Assembly (NCBI RefSeq): GCF_030643805.1
Contig: NZ_CP094656.1
Span: forward strand, 372,001-436,000
Reading direction: 5' to 3'
Length of the DNA stretch: 64,000 nt
Source of the DNA: Alkalihalobacillus sp. AL-G
GTDB taxonomy: Bacteria > Bacillota > Bacilli > Bacillales > Fictibacillaceae
The notes under the pieces were generated by a model. It saw nothing but the letters and a program-made list of their open reading frames with translations. It had not been told where the DNA came from and searched no databases. The position numbers and the translations under genes are program-made. Positions 42,553-53,531 of the stretch are shown piece after piece. Positions within the stretch are counted from its first letter, which is position 1. Every line of letters starts with the position of its first letter.

Positions 42553-44784
42553 ATGCAACAAATTGTAGATCGATTAATGAACGGATTGAACCCCGAACAG
42601 AAAAAGGCCGTCAAACATACGGAAGGACCACTCTTGATCATGGCCGGTGCCGGAAGTGGGAAGACTCGCGTTCTAACACACAGGATTGCCTATCTTCTCG
42701 TCGAAAAAGGAGTTGCCCCGTGGAACATCCTTGCGATCACTTTTACGAACAAGGCCTCAAGAGAAATGCAATCAAGAGTAGCAGCAATTACCGGTCCTGC
42801 TGCAGATAACATTTGGATTTCAACGTTCCACTCAATGTGTGTAAGGATTTTACGTCGGGATTCGGACAGGATTGGAATCAACCGGAACTTCACGATTCTT
42901 GATGCCACGGACCAACTATCAGTAATTAAACAGGCGCTGAAGGATTTGAACCTCGACACGAAAAAATTCGATCCGAGAAGCATACTTGGAATCATCAGCT
43001 CAGCCAAAAACGAATTGAAAACAGCCGCCCAGTTTCAAAAAACAGCTTCTGGTTTATTTGAAGAGGTTGCAGCCGATGTGTACGAGATTTACGAAAAACA
43101 GCTTCGTAAAAACCATGCACTCGATTTTGATGACCTGATCATGTCGACGATCAAGTTGTTTGAGCGGGTGCCGGAAGTTCTTGAACATTACCAGCGAAAA
43201 TTTCAATACATTCATGTCGATGAGTACCAAGATACGAACCGAGCTCAATACGTGCTCGTCAATCTGTTAGCCGATCGATTCCGCAACCTCTGTGTTGTCG
43301 GGGATTCGGACCAGTCCATCTACAAATGGCGTGGTGCAGATATCGCAAATATTCTATCGTTTGAACAAGACTATTCTGACGCTGAAGTGATTTTACTTGA
43401 GCAAAATTATCGTTCCACAAAACGGATTCTTCAGGCGGCAAATGAAGTGATTCAGAACAACACAGGCCGCAAGCCGAAGAACCTTTGGACAGAAAATACC
43501 GACGGACAGAACATCCATTACTATCAGGGTGATAATGAGCATTCAGAAAGCTATTTTGTCGTCGGAAAAATCAAGGATATGATCCAAAGCGGTTCCCGAA
43601 AGCCGTCTCAAATTGCAATTCTTTACCGAACGAACGCCCAGTCTCGTGTCATGGAGGAAGCGCTCGTCAAATCGAACATTACGTACACGATCGTTGGAGG
43701 CACAAAGTTCTATGACCGTAAAGAGATCAAGGACATTCTCGCGTATCTTCGCTTGATTGCGAACCCGGATGACGATATTAGCTTAAGTCGGATAATCAAC
43801 GTTCCAAGGCGAGGAATTGGCGCCTCTACTTTAGATAAAATTGTCCAGTACGCCGCAGATCATGACCTGTCGTTAATGGATGCCATTGGTGAGATTGAAC
43901 AAATTGGATTAAGTGCCCGGTTTGTCAACTCACTATCTGAATTCCGGAACCTGCTCATGAACTGGGCGAAAATGCAGGAATACCTTTCTGTGACTGAGCT
44001 TACCGAGGAGGTTCTCGATAAGACCGGCTATAAGGATATGTTGAAAAATGAAAAATCGATTGAAGCACAGAGCCGTCTCGAAAACCTAGATGAATTTTTA
44101 ACCGTTACACAGGAATTTGAAAAACGTAATGACGATAAGAGCCTCGTCGCCTTTTTGACCGACCTCGCATTGGTTGCAGATATCGATAAGATGGATGAGG
44201 ATGAAGAGGAAAACAAGAAAAAAGACGGTGTCGTATTGATGACGCTCCATTCCGCAAAAGGGCTTGAATTTCCTGTCGTCTTTCTAATGGGGCTTGAAGA
44301 GGGAATCTTTCCGCACAGTCGCTCCCTTTTTGAAGAGGATGAAATGGAAGAGGAACGCCGCCTCGCATACGTTGGAATCACGCGAGCGGAGGAAGAGCTT
44401 TATTTGACGAATGCAAGAATGCGAACATTATATGGTAAAACAAATACGAACGCACCATCACGATTCATTAATGAGATTCCAGATGAGCTTGTGGAATCAC
44501 TTAGTGAAGAACAAAAAACCGTGCCATGGATGAAAACATCAGGGGCAGGGAACCCAACGAGCCCACAACAACGTCGAACTTCACACAGAATTACCCCTGC
44601 AAAACCGGGTAGTGAAACACTGGATTGGCGTGTTGGAGATAAAGCGAAGCACGGGAAATGGGGCGTCGGAACTGTTGTCAGCACAAAAGGCGAGGGTGAC
44701 TCGCTAGAGCTTGATATCGCCTTTCCACAACCGACTGGCATCAAACGGTTGTTGGCGAAGTTCGCCCCGATTGAAAAAGCTTAA
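42553..44784 (+). CDS. pcrA: ATP-dependent DNA helicase PcrA
   Basis: 743-residue UvrD/Rep-type superfamily 1A helicase, essential in bacilli for replication, repair and conflict resolution. Walker A is [20 protein letters not shown] (Lys37), motif II is VDEYQDTN, motif [20 protein letters not shown], motif [14 protein letters not shown], and motif [20 protein letters not shown]. The C-terminal Tudor-like segment ([20 protein letters not shown]) that binds RNA polymerase is intact. It begins 67 bases after pcrB. Confidence 0.97.
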   Translation: MQQIVDRLMNGLNPEQKKAVKHTEGPLLIMAGAGSGKTRVLTHRIAYLLVEKGVAPWNILAITFTNKASREMQSRVAAITGPAADNIWISTFHSMCVRILRRDSDRIGINRNFTILDATDQLSVIKQALKDLNLDTKKFDPRSILGIISSAKNELKTAAQFQKTASGLFEEVAADVYEIYEKQLRKNHALDFDDLIMSTIKLFERVPEVLEHYQRKFQYIHVDEYQDTNRAQYVLVNLLADRFRNLCVVGDSDQSIYKWRGADIANILSFEQDYSDAEVILLEQNYRSTKRILQAANEVIQNNTGRKPKNLWTENTDGQNIHYYQGDNEHSESYFVVGKIKDMIQSGSRKPSQIAILYRTNAQSRVMEEALVKSNITYTIVGGTKFYDRKEIKDILAYLRLIANPDDDISLSRIINVPRRGIGASTLDKIVQYAADHDLSLMDAIGEIEQIGLSARFVNSLSEFRNLLMNWAKMQEYLSVTELTEEVLDKTGYKDMLKNEKSIEAQSRLENLDEFLTVTQEFEKRNDDKSLVAFLTDLALVADIDKMDEDEEENKKKDGVVLMTLHSAKGLEFPVVFLMGLEEGIFPHSRSLFEEDEMEEERRLAYVGITRAEEELYLTNARMRTLYGKTNTNAPSRFINEIPDELVESLSEEQKTVPWMKTSGAGNPTSPQQRRTSHRITPAKPGSETLDWRVGDKAKHGKWGVGTVVSTKGEGDSLELDIAFPQPTGIKRLLAKFAPIEKA

Positions 44785-44785
44785 A

Positions 44786-44913
44786 AGAGAGGTTGTTTAA
44801 AAAGACCGGAGGCTCACAGGATGTGCAGTCAGTTCGACGTTATCACAGGACGTGATGGGTTTAGTCGAACTTCATTTTTGGCGGCTGTTTTGATCCTCCT
44901 TTTTGAACTCGTA
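44786..44913 (+). repeat. MITE-like interspersed repeat, copy B
   Basis: GAGAGGTTGTTTAAAAAGAC at the left and CCTCCTTTTTGAACTCGTAC at the right form imperfect terminal inverted repeats. The interior GGCTCACAGGATGTGCAGTC followed by AGTTCGACGTT matches copy A at about 39731-39765. It lies between pcrA and ligA. Confidence 0.7.
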
Positions 44914-44924
44914 CTAAAATGTAA

Positions 44925-46952
<2,028 letters not shown>

Positions 46953-46970
46953 GGAGTGTGCGTTAAGGGG

Positions 46971-48170
46971 ATGTATAAAAAGCTATTAGCCATTGTTTGT
47001 TCATCGCTGATCCTGTTGTCTGGTTGTCTTCCGTTAGACAATCTGAAGCGGAACGAGGTTGAGAAGGAAGATAGTAGTGAAAATAAAAATGAAAAAGCAA
47101 TACCAATTCCGAATGTCAATTCTCAAGAGGATTACTATAAATCATTAAAAAACTATGAACCAGGGGTTGCCCGTGGTGAAATTAGTTATGGAGTCGATAA
47201 CCGGATCGATGTCGATGAAGTCGTAACCGGCCTGATGCGTTTATCAAAGGACACGTTTTCAATAGATGATTATTACTTCCAGGAAGGGCAATACATTCAA
47301 AAGGACACCATTCGCAACTGGCTTGGTCGATCTAGCGAAAAGGACGGAGAATCCAGTTCAGCGTTTCTGCAAAAAGGGCTGAACCCCGCCATAAATGAAA
47401 AAGCATATAAGAACGCTGATGTTGATAAAAGGAAAGAAATGCTGAAGAACAACCCGAAAATGCTCTCCTATATTGTCGAGCAGAACTACTTGAAGGATAG
47501 CGGAGACAACAGCGTAAAGCTCGGTGGAATCTCAATCGCTCTTTCGTTTAACTCAACGTATTATTACACGGTAACGGATAAGCAAGGGTTGCTTCATAGA
47601 GGAGAAAAGAACCTTGATAACAGCAAGGTGAAGGAATTTGCCTATAAGACCGGTCAGGAAGTTGTAAATCGGCTGCGGCAACACCCTGAGCTACAGGATG
47701 TACCGATTGTTGTTGGATTGTTCATGGAAGAGGAGCATGGTGCGGTCGTACCAGGGAACTACTTTGCCACGTCAGTCGTTAAAGCTGGGCAAACTTCCGT
47801 TGATTGGGAAAAGGTGAACGAAGACTATTACTTTTTCCCATCGGATCGGGCAGAGGAGGATCACAGAGAGGATCATGCTGTGTTCACCCAGTTCCAAGCG
47901 GAAATTACAGAGTACTTCCCGAACTACATCGGGGTCATCGGAAAAGCATTGTACCGAAACGATAAGATTGCGAAAATGACGATCGAAATTCCAATGCAAT
48001 TCAAAGGAAAAGCAGAGGTCATCTCATTTACGCAATATGTAAACTACCTTGTGAAGCAATACTATCCAGACGAGACCGTCGAAGTAAACATCAAGTCCTC
48101 GATTGATAAAATTGAAAGTCTGATCATCTCAGACCCGACCAAGGAAGACTCGATGGTTCATATTTATTAA
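46971..48170 (+). CDS. camS: CamS-family sex pheromone lipoprotein (YerH)
   Basis: 399 residues. Signal peptide MYKKLLAIVCSSLILLSGC with lipobox LSGC (Cys19), then a charged linker and the CamS domain (GLMRLSKDTFSIDDYYFQEG, NYLKDSGDNSVKLGGISIAL, VVGLFMEEEHGAVVPGNYFA). In enterococci the signal peptide of CamS is the source of a peptide pheromone; whether that happens here is unknown. The ATG at 46971 begins a proper signal peptide, 18 bases after ligA; the AAGGAG site overlaps the ligA end. Same order as B. subtilis ligA-yerH. Confidence 0.9.
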   Translation: MYKKLLAIVCSSLILLSGCLPLDNLKRNEVEKEDSSENKNEKAIPIPNVNSQEDYYKSLKNYEPGVARGEISYGVDNRIDVDEVVTGLMRLSKDTFSIDDYYFQEGQYIQKDTIRNWLGRSSEKDGESSSAFLQKGLNPAINEKAYKNADVDKRKEMLKNNPKMLSYIVEQNYLKDSGDNSVKLGGISIALSFNSTYYYTVTDKQGLLHRGEKNLDNSKVKEFAYKTGQEVVNRLRQHPELQDVPIVVGLFMEEEHGAVVPGNYFATSVVKAGQTSVDWEKVNEDYYFFPSDRAEEDHREDHAVFTQFQAEITEYFPNYIGVIGKALYRNDKIAKMTIEIPMQFKGKAEVISFTQYVNYLVKQYYPDETVEVNIKSSIDKIESLIISDPTKEDSMVHIY

Positions 48171-48240
48171 TTGATTTGTAAAATCAGGGGGTGGCTCCGT
48201 TCTAATCTGTACCCCTTGTAAAGGACAATTTTAAAAAAGG

Positions 48241-49171
48241 CTAGGCTGCGTTAAGAAGATGATCTCTGTATTGAACGGGGGTCATCTTTTTCATATTCCA
48301 TTGGTATCTATAGGAGTTGTAGTATTTAATGGCAGTTTTTACTTCCCGTTTAAGATCTTTCAGTGTTTTACAGGATTTTATTTCAGCTAAATCTTTGAAA
48401 TGACCAAAAAAGGATTCCTGTGGGGCGTTGTCCCAACAATTCCCCCTTCTGGACATGGACTGGCCCAGTCGATGTTTCTTCACCAACTTTTGATATACAG
48501 GGCTGGTATAATGACTCCCTTGATCAGAATGGATGTAGGCTCCTTTAGCCAGTTTAACCTTCCTATTCTTCTTTAACTTCTTAAGCGTGTCCATAGCGAT
48601 GTCGAGCGTAATTCGATCCGAAACATTATGGGCCAATACTTCATTGGTAGAGGCATCTATAATGGTTGATAAATAAGCCCTTTCCCTTTCCCGAAGTAGA
48701 GATATGTGATGTCTGTAAGCAGCACCTTATAAGGTACTTCCTGTTTGAACTCTCTGTTAAGCTGGTTCGAAACGACTTTGTGCTCCTGGGTGGCTTTCAT
48801 AATACGCTTGTAAGGATTCGCTCTCCGGATAGGACATACAATGCCATACTTGTTCATGACTCTCCCGATTCTTTTAAGGTTATAGACAATATTAAATTGA
48901 CCTGCCAGTATCATTTTAATTTGGCGGGCTCCTTTTTTACGGTTCTTAAAGTGAAAGGCTTTGAGAATAACATCCCGGACAACTTCATCCTTTTTCTCTT
49001 TTTCCCTTCTTCGCTTTACTTGTTTCGCTGAAAAATAGTTATAGTAGCCTTGACGAGATACGCCTGCAGATTTACAAAGGTAAGTGATCATGTTTTTTAA
49101 CTTATATTTCTCAATGATGTATCGAATGAGGACGAACTTCTGATCAGCTGATAAGATCAGTTCTTTTTCTT
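48241..49171 (-). pseudogene. IS3-family transposase OrfB, frameshifted
   Basis: OrfB carries the DDE integrase domain. The upstream part (to about 48657) has the HTH_21 region (KSAGVSRQGYYNYFSAKQ) and the first catalytic Asp in KVLLTDITYLYFGKGKG. It then stops (IYQPL), while the next frame continues without gap (AYLSTIIDASTNEVLAHN) with the second Asp in HSDQGSHYTS and the Glu in NCWDNAPQESFFGHFKDL. One indel in the run GGGAAAGGGAAAGGG explains the break. Coding likely starts in the -1 frame of orfA around AAAGAAAAAGA, the usual IS3 programmed shift. Confidence 0.85.
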
Positions 49172-49576
49172 TAGCCCCCTTTCGGCGAACTTTATCTTTT
49201 TTAGCAATTCGTTCTCTGCTTTCAATAAATTATTTTCCGCCTCTAACCTTGCATATTTTTCTTCATTGGAAAGTTCTCTTTTCCTTGGTCTTCCTGATTG
49301 TCCTCTTCTTGCATCCTGAAGTCCCAGTGCTCCATTTTTACGATAGGCTTTCCCCCACCTTTCAGCAGAACATTTAATACGTCTAGTTCCAATAATCTCT
49401 GTATCAAACCCGTACTCTTCAAAAATCTCTCTAGAGAATTTCCCACGTTCCTTTTGAACAATAAACAGCTGCTTGAATTCATCAGTATAGGTGATGGCTT
49501 TTGAAGTAACGGACTTAACATAAGGATTTTTTGATAATAGTTCGATCTCTTTTTTTGTGAAGCATTTTTTACTCAT
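49157..49576 (-). CDS. IS3-family transposase OrfA
   Basis: 139 residues. Helix-turn-helix DNA-binding region (YTDEFKQLFIVQKERGKFSR, then REIFEEYGFDTEIIGTRRIK), a basic linker (RRGQSGRPRKRELSNEEKY) and a C-terminal leucine zipper (LEAENNLLKAENELLKKI), as in IS150-type OrfA. The stop is shortly after an A-rich stretch where ribosomes usually slip into orfB. AACACACATG start context is poor for ribosome binding, as often in IS elements. Confidence 0.88.
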   Translation of the reverse strand: MSKKCFTKKEIELLSKNPYVKSVTSKAITYTDEFKQLFIVQKERGKFSREIFEEYGFDTEIIGTRRIKCSAERWGKAYRKNGALGLQDARRGQSGRPRKRELSNEEKYARLEAENNLLKAENELLKKIKFAERGLKKKN

Positions 49577-49758
49577 GTGTGTTCTCCCATCCCATTTTTC
49601 ACTCTAATTGTACACAAAAAGACCCTGCAGAGTAGACCTTTTTTTAATGTGTCTACTCTACAGGGTACAGTTTATTCAGGAGGCACTTCCTTTTTTTGTT
49701 TTACAACGAAAATCAAATTTTTAGTACGATTGCAATGATTATTCAGGACCTTTATACT

Positions 49759-49875
49759 ATGCGTGGCCGAAATATTACGTTCTGTGGCCGAATTAATTCA
49801 ATTCGCGGCCGAAAAATCGGATTCCGTGGCCGAATTAATTCGATTCGTGGCCGAAATAATTTGATTCGGGCTTAA
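49759..49875 (+). repeat. tandem array, 21-bp period (CGTGGCCGAAWTAWT)
   Basis: Units start at 49762, 49783, 49804, 49825 and 49846, exactly 21 bases apart, with a sixth decayed unit (CGGGCTTAAATA) at 49867. Units alternate between CGAAATAT and CGAATTAATT forms. The flank GACCTTTATACTATG matches the array at 41411. Confidence 0.9.
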
Positions 49876-50391
49876 ATATTGAATTCCTTGACATCAATTA
49901 ACGTCTTTTGAAGGGCTTAACACCATAAAAATGCCAAAATGTCATCTCAACTCACACAAAATTAGGGTTTTCCATTAAAATTGGCACTCAGCAGAAGGAT
50001 TTTAGATAAAAAACAGACATGATTCCTCAATAATTACACTCAATTACCTCTACATCGCAAGTGAGTTGCAGTTTACTAGAGATACTCCTTTGAATTTATC
50101 GAATGATCGGGATACCGGTGCCAAAATCAAACCGTAACAGCAATCTTTGTCCATCGAATGACAATATCCCCCATAGAAATTCCGTCATAACTCGGGTGCA
50201 TACAGACTATAGTCCGCTTACAATTTTCGCATTATGATCCGGCTTGGCAGTTGTTCTCGATAGGAAGATTTACAGGTGTAAATCCATCCGATTAATCCTT
50301 TGAAACTAGTAAAGGAAACCCTTGATAATGCAACAAAACTAGCCAAAATCAAACCTTTTTTCAATACAATATTCTGACTATTGTAGAATGA
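49876..50391. other. intergenic region between IS/array and rocA
   Basis: No open frame with a ribosome site is visible on either strand. It contains the 35-nt repeat at 50198 and otherwise AT-rich sequence before the rocA promoter. Confidence 0.5.
50198..50232 (+). repeat. exact 35-nt repeat, copy 1
   Basis: GCATACAGACTATAGTCCGC followed by TTACAATTTTCGCAT is identical at 63777-63811, and the six preceding bases (TCGGGT versus TCGGGG) differ only once. Confidence 0.9.
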
Positions 50392-50420
50392 TTGAAAGCA
50401 GCTAAATCTTCATGTAGAAT
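50392..50420 (+). promoter_or_regulatory. sigma-A promoter of rocA
   Basis: TTGAAA, a 17-bp spacer and TAGAAT. The predicted start lies about 7 bases later, at the edge of an inverted repeat. Confidence 0.65.
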
Positions 50421-50427
50421 GAGTGTG

Positions 50428-50455
50428 ATGAAAACGAATATGTATGCGTTTTCAT
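50428..50455. promoter_or_regulatory. operator-like inverted repeat at the rocA start site
   Basis: Perfect 9-bp arms ATGAAAACG and CGTTTTCAT are separated by 10 bases. Its placement at +1 of the promoter suggests a repressor site, though TGAAAACG also resembles half a cre site. Confidence 0.5.
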
Positions 50456-50489
50456 TACTACTCTATTGGGAATTAGGAGGGTTCATCTT

Positions 50490-52037
50490 ATGGTAGTACC
50501 ATACAAACACGAGCCATTTACTGATTTTTCCATTAAGGAAAATCGTGAAGCTTTTGAAGAAGCTTTGAAAAAAGTTGAGAAAGAATTAGGTAAAGACTAT
50601 GACCTGATCATCAACGGTGAGTATATTTCCACCGAAGAGAAGATCGTCTCAATCAATCCAGCCAACAAAAAAGAGGTCATCGGTCGTGTTTCCAAAGCGA
50701 ACCAAGAACTCGCTGAAAAGGCGATGCAAGCTGCGGACAAAGCATTTGACACCTGGCGCAAGGTTGATCCAGTAGAACGTGCCAATATTTTATTCCGTGC
50801 TGCTGCAGAAATTCGCCGCCGTAAGCATGAATTCTCGGCTTTAATGGTAAAAGAAGCCGGTAAGCCTTGGAAGGAAGCGGATGCTGATACAGCGGAAGCG
50901 ATCGACTTCCTAGAGTATTATGGACGCCAAATGATTGAAATCAAAGAAGGCAAGGCAATCCAAAGCCGTCCGAACGAGCATAACCAATACAACTACATTC
51001 CACTTGGTGTAGGCATTACAATTTCACCATGGAACTTCCCGTTTGCGATCATGGCAGGAACAACAGTTGCGCCAATCGTTTCCGGAAATACAGTTATTTT
51101 AAAGCCAGCTAGTGCAACACCTGTTATTGCAGCATGGTTTGCAGACATCATGCTACAAGCTGGTGTCCCAGCAGGCGTAATGAACTTCTTACCAGGAAGC
51201 GGTTCAGAAGTCGGGGATTATCTTGTTGACCACCCACGTACTCGTTTCATCAGCTTCACAGGTTCACGTGATATTGGAACGCGCATTTGGGAACGCGCAG
51301 CCAAAATCCAAGACGGCCAGAAATGGTTGAAGCGTGTTATCGTTGAAATGGGCGGAAAAGATACAGTCCTCGTCGACAAAGATGCTGACTTGGATGTCGC
51401 TGCTCAATCCATCGTATTCTCTGCATACGGATTTGCTGGACAAAAATGTTCCGCAGGTTCCCGTGCAGTAGTCCATCAGGATGTTTATGATGAAGTTCTT
51501 GAAAAGGCTGTTAAAATCACAACAGAGCTGAACATTGGTGAGCCAACTGACCACAACACGTATATGGGTCCTGTTATCGATCAAGGTGCTTATGACAAGA
51601 TCATGAGCTACATCGAAATCGGTAAAGAAGAAGGACGCTTGGTTGCAGGTGGTGAAGGAGACGATTCTAAAGGCTACTTCATCCAACCAACAATGTTTGC
51701 GGATCTTGATCCAAAAGCTCGCCTTATGCAGGAAGAAATCTTCGGTCCAGTTGTTGGGTTCAGTAAAGCTCGTGACTTCGATCACATGCTTGAAATTGCT
51801 AACAACACTGAATACGGTCTTACAGGAGCTCTTCTTACAAACAACCGTGACCATATTGCACGTGCGAAGGAAGACTACCAAGTTGGTAACCTTTACTTTA
51901 ACCGCGGATGTACTGGTGCAATCGTTGGATACCACCCATTCGGAGGATTCAACATGTCCGGAACCGACTCAAAAGCAGGCGGACCAGATTACCTCATCCA
52001 GCACATGCAACCAAAAACAACATCAGAAGAACTATAA
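50490..52037 (+). CDS. rocA: L-glutamate gamma-semialdehyde (pyrroline-5-carboxylate) dehydrogenase
   Basis: 515 residues, same as B. subtilis RocA. It oxidises glutamate semialdehyde, formed from proline or arginine, to glutamate with NAD+. Catalytic Cys320 is in [14 protein letters not shown], the Glu in [13 protein letters not shown], and NAD contacts in [13 protein letters not shown]; the C terminus reads [26 protein letters not shown] lies 9 bases before the ATG at 50490. It is monocistronic, with promoter, operator-like repeat and terminator. The proline symporter gene lies 1.5 kb downstream. Confidence 0.95.
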   Translation: MVVPYKHEPFTDFSIKENREAFEEALKKVEKELGKDYDLIINGEYISTEEKIVSINPANKKEVIGRVSKANQELAEKAMQAADKAFDTWRKVDPVERANILFRAAAEIRRRKHEFSALMVKEAGKPWKEADADTAEAIDFLEYYGRQMIEIKEGKAIQSRPNEHNQYNYIPLGVGITISPWNFPFAIMAGTTVAPIVSGNTVILKPASATPVIAAWFADIMLQAGVPAGVMNFLPGSGSEVGDYLVDHPRTRFISFTGSRDIGTRIWERAAKIQDGQKWLKRVIVEMGGKDTVLVDKDADLDVAAQSIVFSAYGFAGQKCSAGSRAVVHQDVYDEVLEKAVKITTELNIGEPTDHNTYMGPVIDQGAYDKIMSYIEIGKEEGRLVAGGEGDDSKGYFIQPTMFADLDPKARLMQEEIFGPVVGFSKARDFDHMLEIANNTEYGLTGALLTNNRDHIARAKEDYQVGNLYFNRGCTGAIVGYHPFGGFNMSGTDSKAGGPDYLIQHMQPKTTSEEL

Positions 52038-52055
52038 GAATCACCATATATACAG

Positions 52056-52092
52056 AAACCACCTACCGCCGCGAGCAGTAGGTGGTTTTTTC
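52056..52092 (+). terminator. intrinsic terminator after rocA
   Basis: AAACCACCTAC pairs with GTAGGTGGTTT around CGCCGCGAGCA, followed by TTTTTC. Confidence 0.9.
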
Positions 52093-52103
52093 AATCTTTC
52101 GAG

Positions 52104-52190
52104 GTTTCGTAGTAAGCATATCTGTATTTCGTAATGTCTTTTTTGCAGTAAAATCGTTGTTCCGCAGTAAACTTCCGGATTTCATAGTAT
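52104..52190 (+). repeat. degenerate array (TTCGYAGTAA), about 20-bp spacing
   Basis: TTTCGTAGTAA, ATTTCGTAATG, TTTTGCAGTAAAA, TTCCGCAGTAAA and TTTCATAGTA recur with spacings between 14 and 22. The motif resembles the array between purC and purS but phase has decayed. Confidence 0.5.
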
Positions 52191-52268
52191 CTTGACTCCG
52201 CCCATCATTCTTGAAACGGATGATAAGTGGCTTCCGTCTAATGAATTAAACAACGTGGGGGAATTTTC

Positions 52269-52895
52269 TTGAAAAAAATCATGTTTCCATTACTTTTAAC
52301 TACAATTTGTCTATGTTTATGGTCTTATACAACCGTTTTGGCTACCAGCTGGGTGGATGTAGAGCCGGAGGAAGTCGAGAAAAGAGCAGATGTCATCGTA
52401 ACAGGTGTTTACGATTTTACAGGTGAACCGAAGCCGGGTGATTTCATTTTTAGTGGTTATACATTTAAGGTAAATCAGGTTTTTAGAGGAGAGATAGAGG
52501 GCGACATAGTTGCTGGGATTGATCCATTTGACACTGGCTGGGTTAAGGATCATCAAGAGCGGGGTGGAGAATTTCTGCTTTTCCTTGAAGAGAGCGAACA
52601 TACAGACTTTCTGATTCCAGTTGGTGGTCCTAACGGAATGATCCGAACAAAAAAAGGTATTGTGGAGCACTCTATTGAATATAAAAAGGATTATTATGAA
52701 AAATTTTTAAAACAACCGTCTGAAAAAGAAGCACCTGCCAATACGACAGACACTCCCGTTGAGGATAACGCGAAATCAAAAGATTCTATGGAAGATACAA
52801 AGGATATGAATTTTTCAATGTTTGGCATTGGTGGAGCGGTATTCGCTATTGGAATAATGGTTTATGCATTCGTTAAACGCATGAAGTCAATTTAA
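52269..52895 (+). CDS. secreted, C-terminally membrane-anchored protein of unknown function
   Basis: 208 residues. Signal peptide KKIMFPLLLTTICLCLWSYT with a likely cleavage after VLATS, a globular region (ADVIVTGVYDFTGEPKPGDF, YTFKVNQVFRGEIEGDIVAG, GGEFLLFLEESEHTDFLIPV), a polar linker and one C-terminal helix (FGIGGAVFAIGIMVYAFVKR). The middle resembles NTF2-free beta modules used in bacillar surface proteins, but I do not name a domain. The TTG start at 52269 follows GTGGGGGA. It stands alone between rocA and the proline symporter. Confidence 0.75.
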   Translation: MKKIMFPLLLTTICLCLWSYTTVLATSWVDVEPEEVEKRADVIVTGVYDFTGEPKPGDFIFSGYTFKVNQVFRGEIEGDIVAGIDPFDTGWVKDHQERGGEFLLFLEESEHTDFLIPVGGPNGMIRTKKGIVEHSIEYKKDYYEKFLKQPSEKEAPANTTDTPVEDNAKSKDSMEDTKDMNFSMFGIGGAVFAIGIMVYAFVKRMKSI

Positions 52896-53419
52896 TAAGT
52901 CGAGATAACGGGGTGTGGAGCAAATTAGTATCCTTGAGATGCAAGAGGTAAAAATGTATCCATACCCAATTTTTTTGAAGTGGTTAAATACTCACAAGTA
53001 GTCTTTTAAAAAACGTATCATTTGTCGAAAGTATCAGAACTATCTAAATCAAAAAAGGAATAAATAGTAAATTTTACCCAATCGTTCTTTCTCCCTCTTA
53101 ATATGCATGATATCAGTATGTATAGGGGAAAATACGAATTAATAAGCAAATTGAACAGGAAAAATGGTAAAATAATCCTTAAATTTATCTTCATAAATTT
53201 TAATGAATAGTTATTACTTTATTGTTAGGAAAAGGCTTACATTCCCAAAAATAATGTATAAAAATACATATTCCTTATGGTATTATTATTTTTTAAATGT
53301 TCAAACTATTATATTATGTTATCGTTTTTAGTGGTGTCAGTATTTTCGGATATTGGTTATATACCATATGAAATTGGTATTGCATATTGATTGTATAAAT
53401 ACATTAAGGGGGTGTTCGC
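52896..53419. other. AT-rich intergenic region before the proline symporter
   Basis: About 520 bp without a supportable gene on either strand. It is strongly AT-rich toward 53200-53400 and presumably contains the promoter of the symporter unit; several -10-like hexamers occur but no convincing pair. No terminator is seen after the gene at 52895. Confidence 0.45.
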
Positions 53420-53527
53420 GTGGAAGAATTCAGTTTATCCGCAGCAACATGGTTTTGGTTACTAGTACCTATGCCTTTAGTCTTTGTATTGTCGATAATA
53501 TCGTATTTTGTTGAAGGGAGAGAATAA
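53420..53527 (+). CDS. 35-residue membrane peptide, possible symporter accessory protein
   Basis: The GTG start follows AAGGGGGTG and the frame MEEFSLSAATWFWLLVPMPL then VFVLSIISYFVEGRE has a single helix with an acidic N terminus. The stop is 4 bases before the symporter ATG, whose ribosome site (GAAGGGAG) lies within this frame, so the two are coupled. Small subunits encoded just before sodium-solute symporters are known for several families (for example MetS types). Role here is inferred from position. Confidence 0.7.
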   Translation: MEEFSLSAATWFWLLVPMPLVFVLSIISYFVEGRE

Positions 53528-53531
53528 GTAA

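Larger units (their letters stand above)
48208..49669 (-). mobile_element. IS3-family insertion sequence (IS150-like), likely inactive
   Basis: About 1.46 kb with transposase genes on the minus strand. The ends form imperfect terminal inverted repeats: left TGTACCCCTTGTAAAGGACA and, on the complement, right TGTACCCTGTAGAGTAGACA. I see no clear target duplication (left flank TCTAATC, right flank GTTTATT). The right end is also one arm of a 16-bp palindrome. The second transposase frame is broken. Confidence 0.85.

Noticed and set aside
48636-48660. The OrfB break as a programmed frameshift
   Set aside because: IS3 elements shift between orfA and orfB, not inside the integrase domain; the break lies between the first and second catalytic Asp.
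51264-51935. 223-residue frame antisense to rocA
   Set aside because: A shadow of the codon pattern of rocA; the opposite strand is a complete known enzyme.
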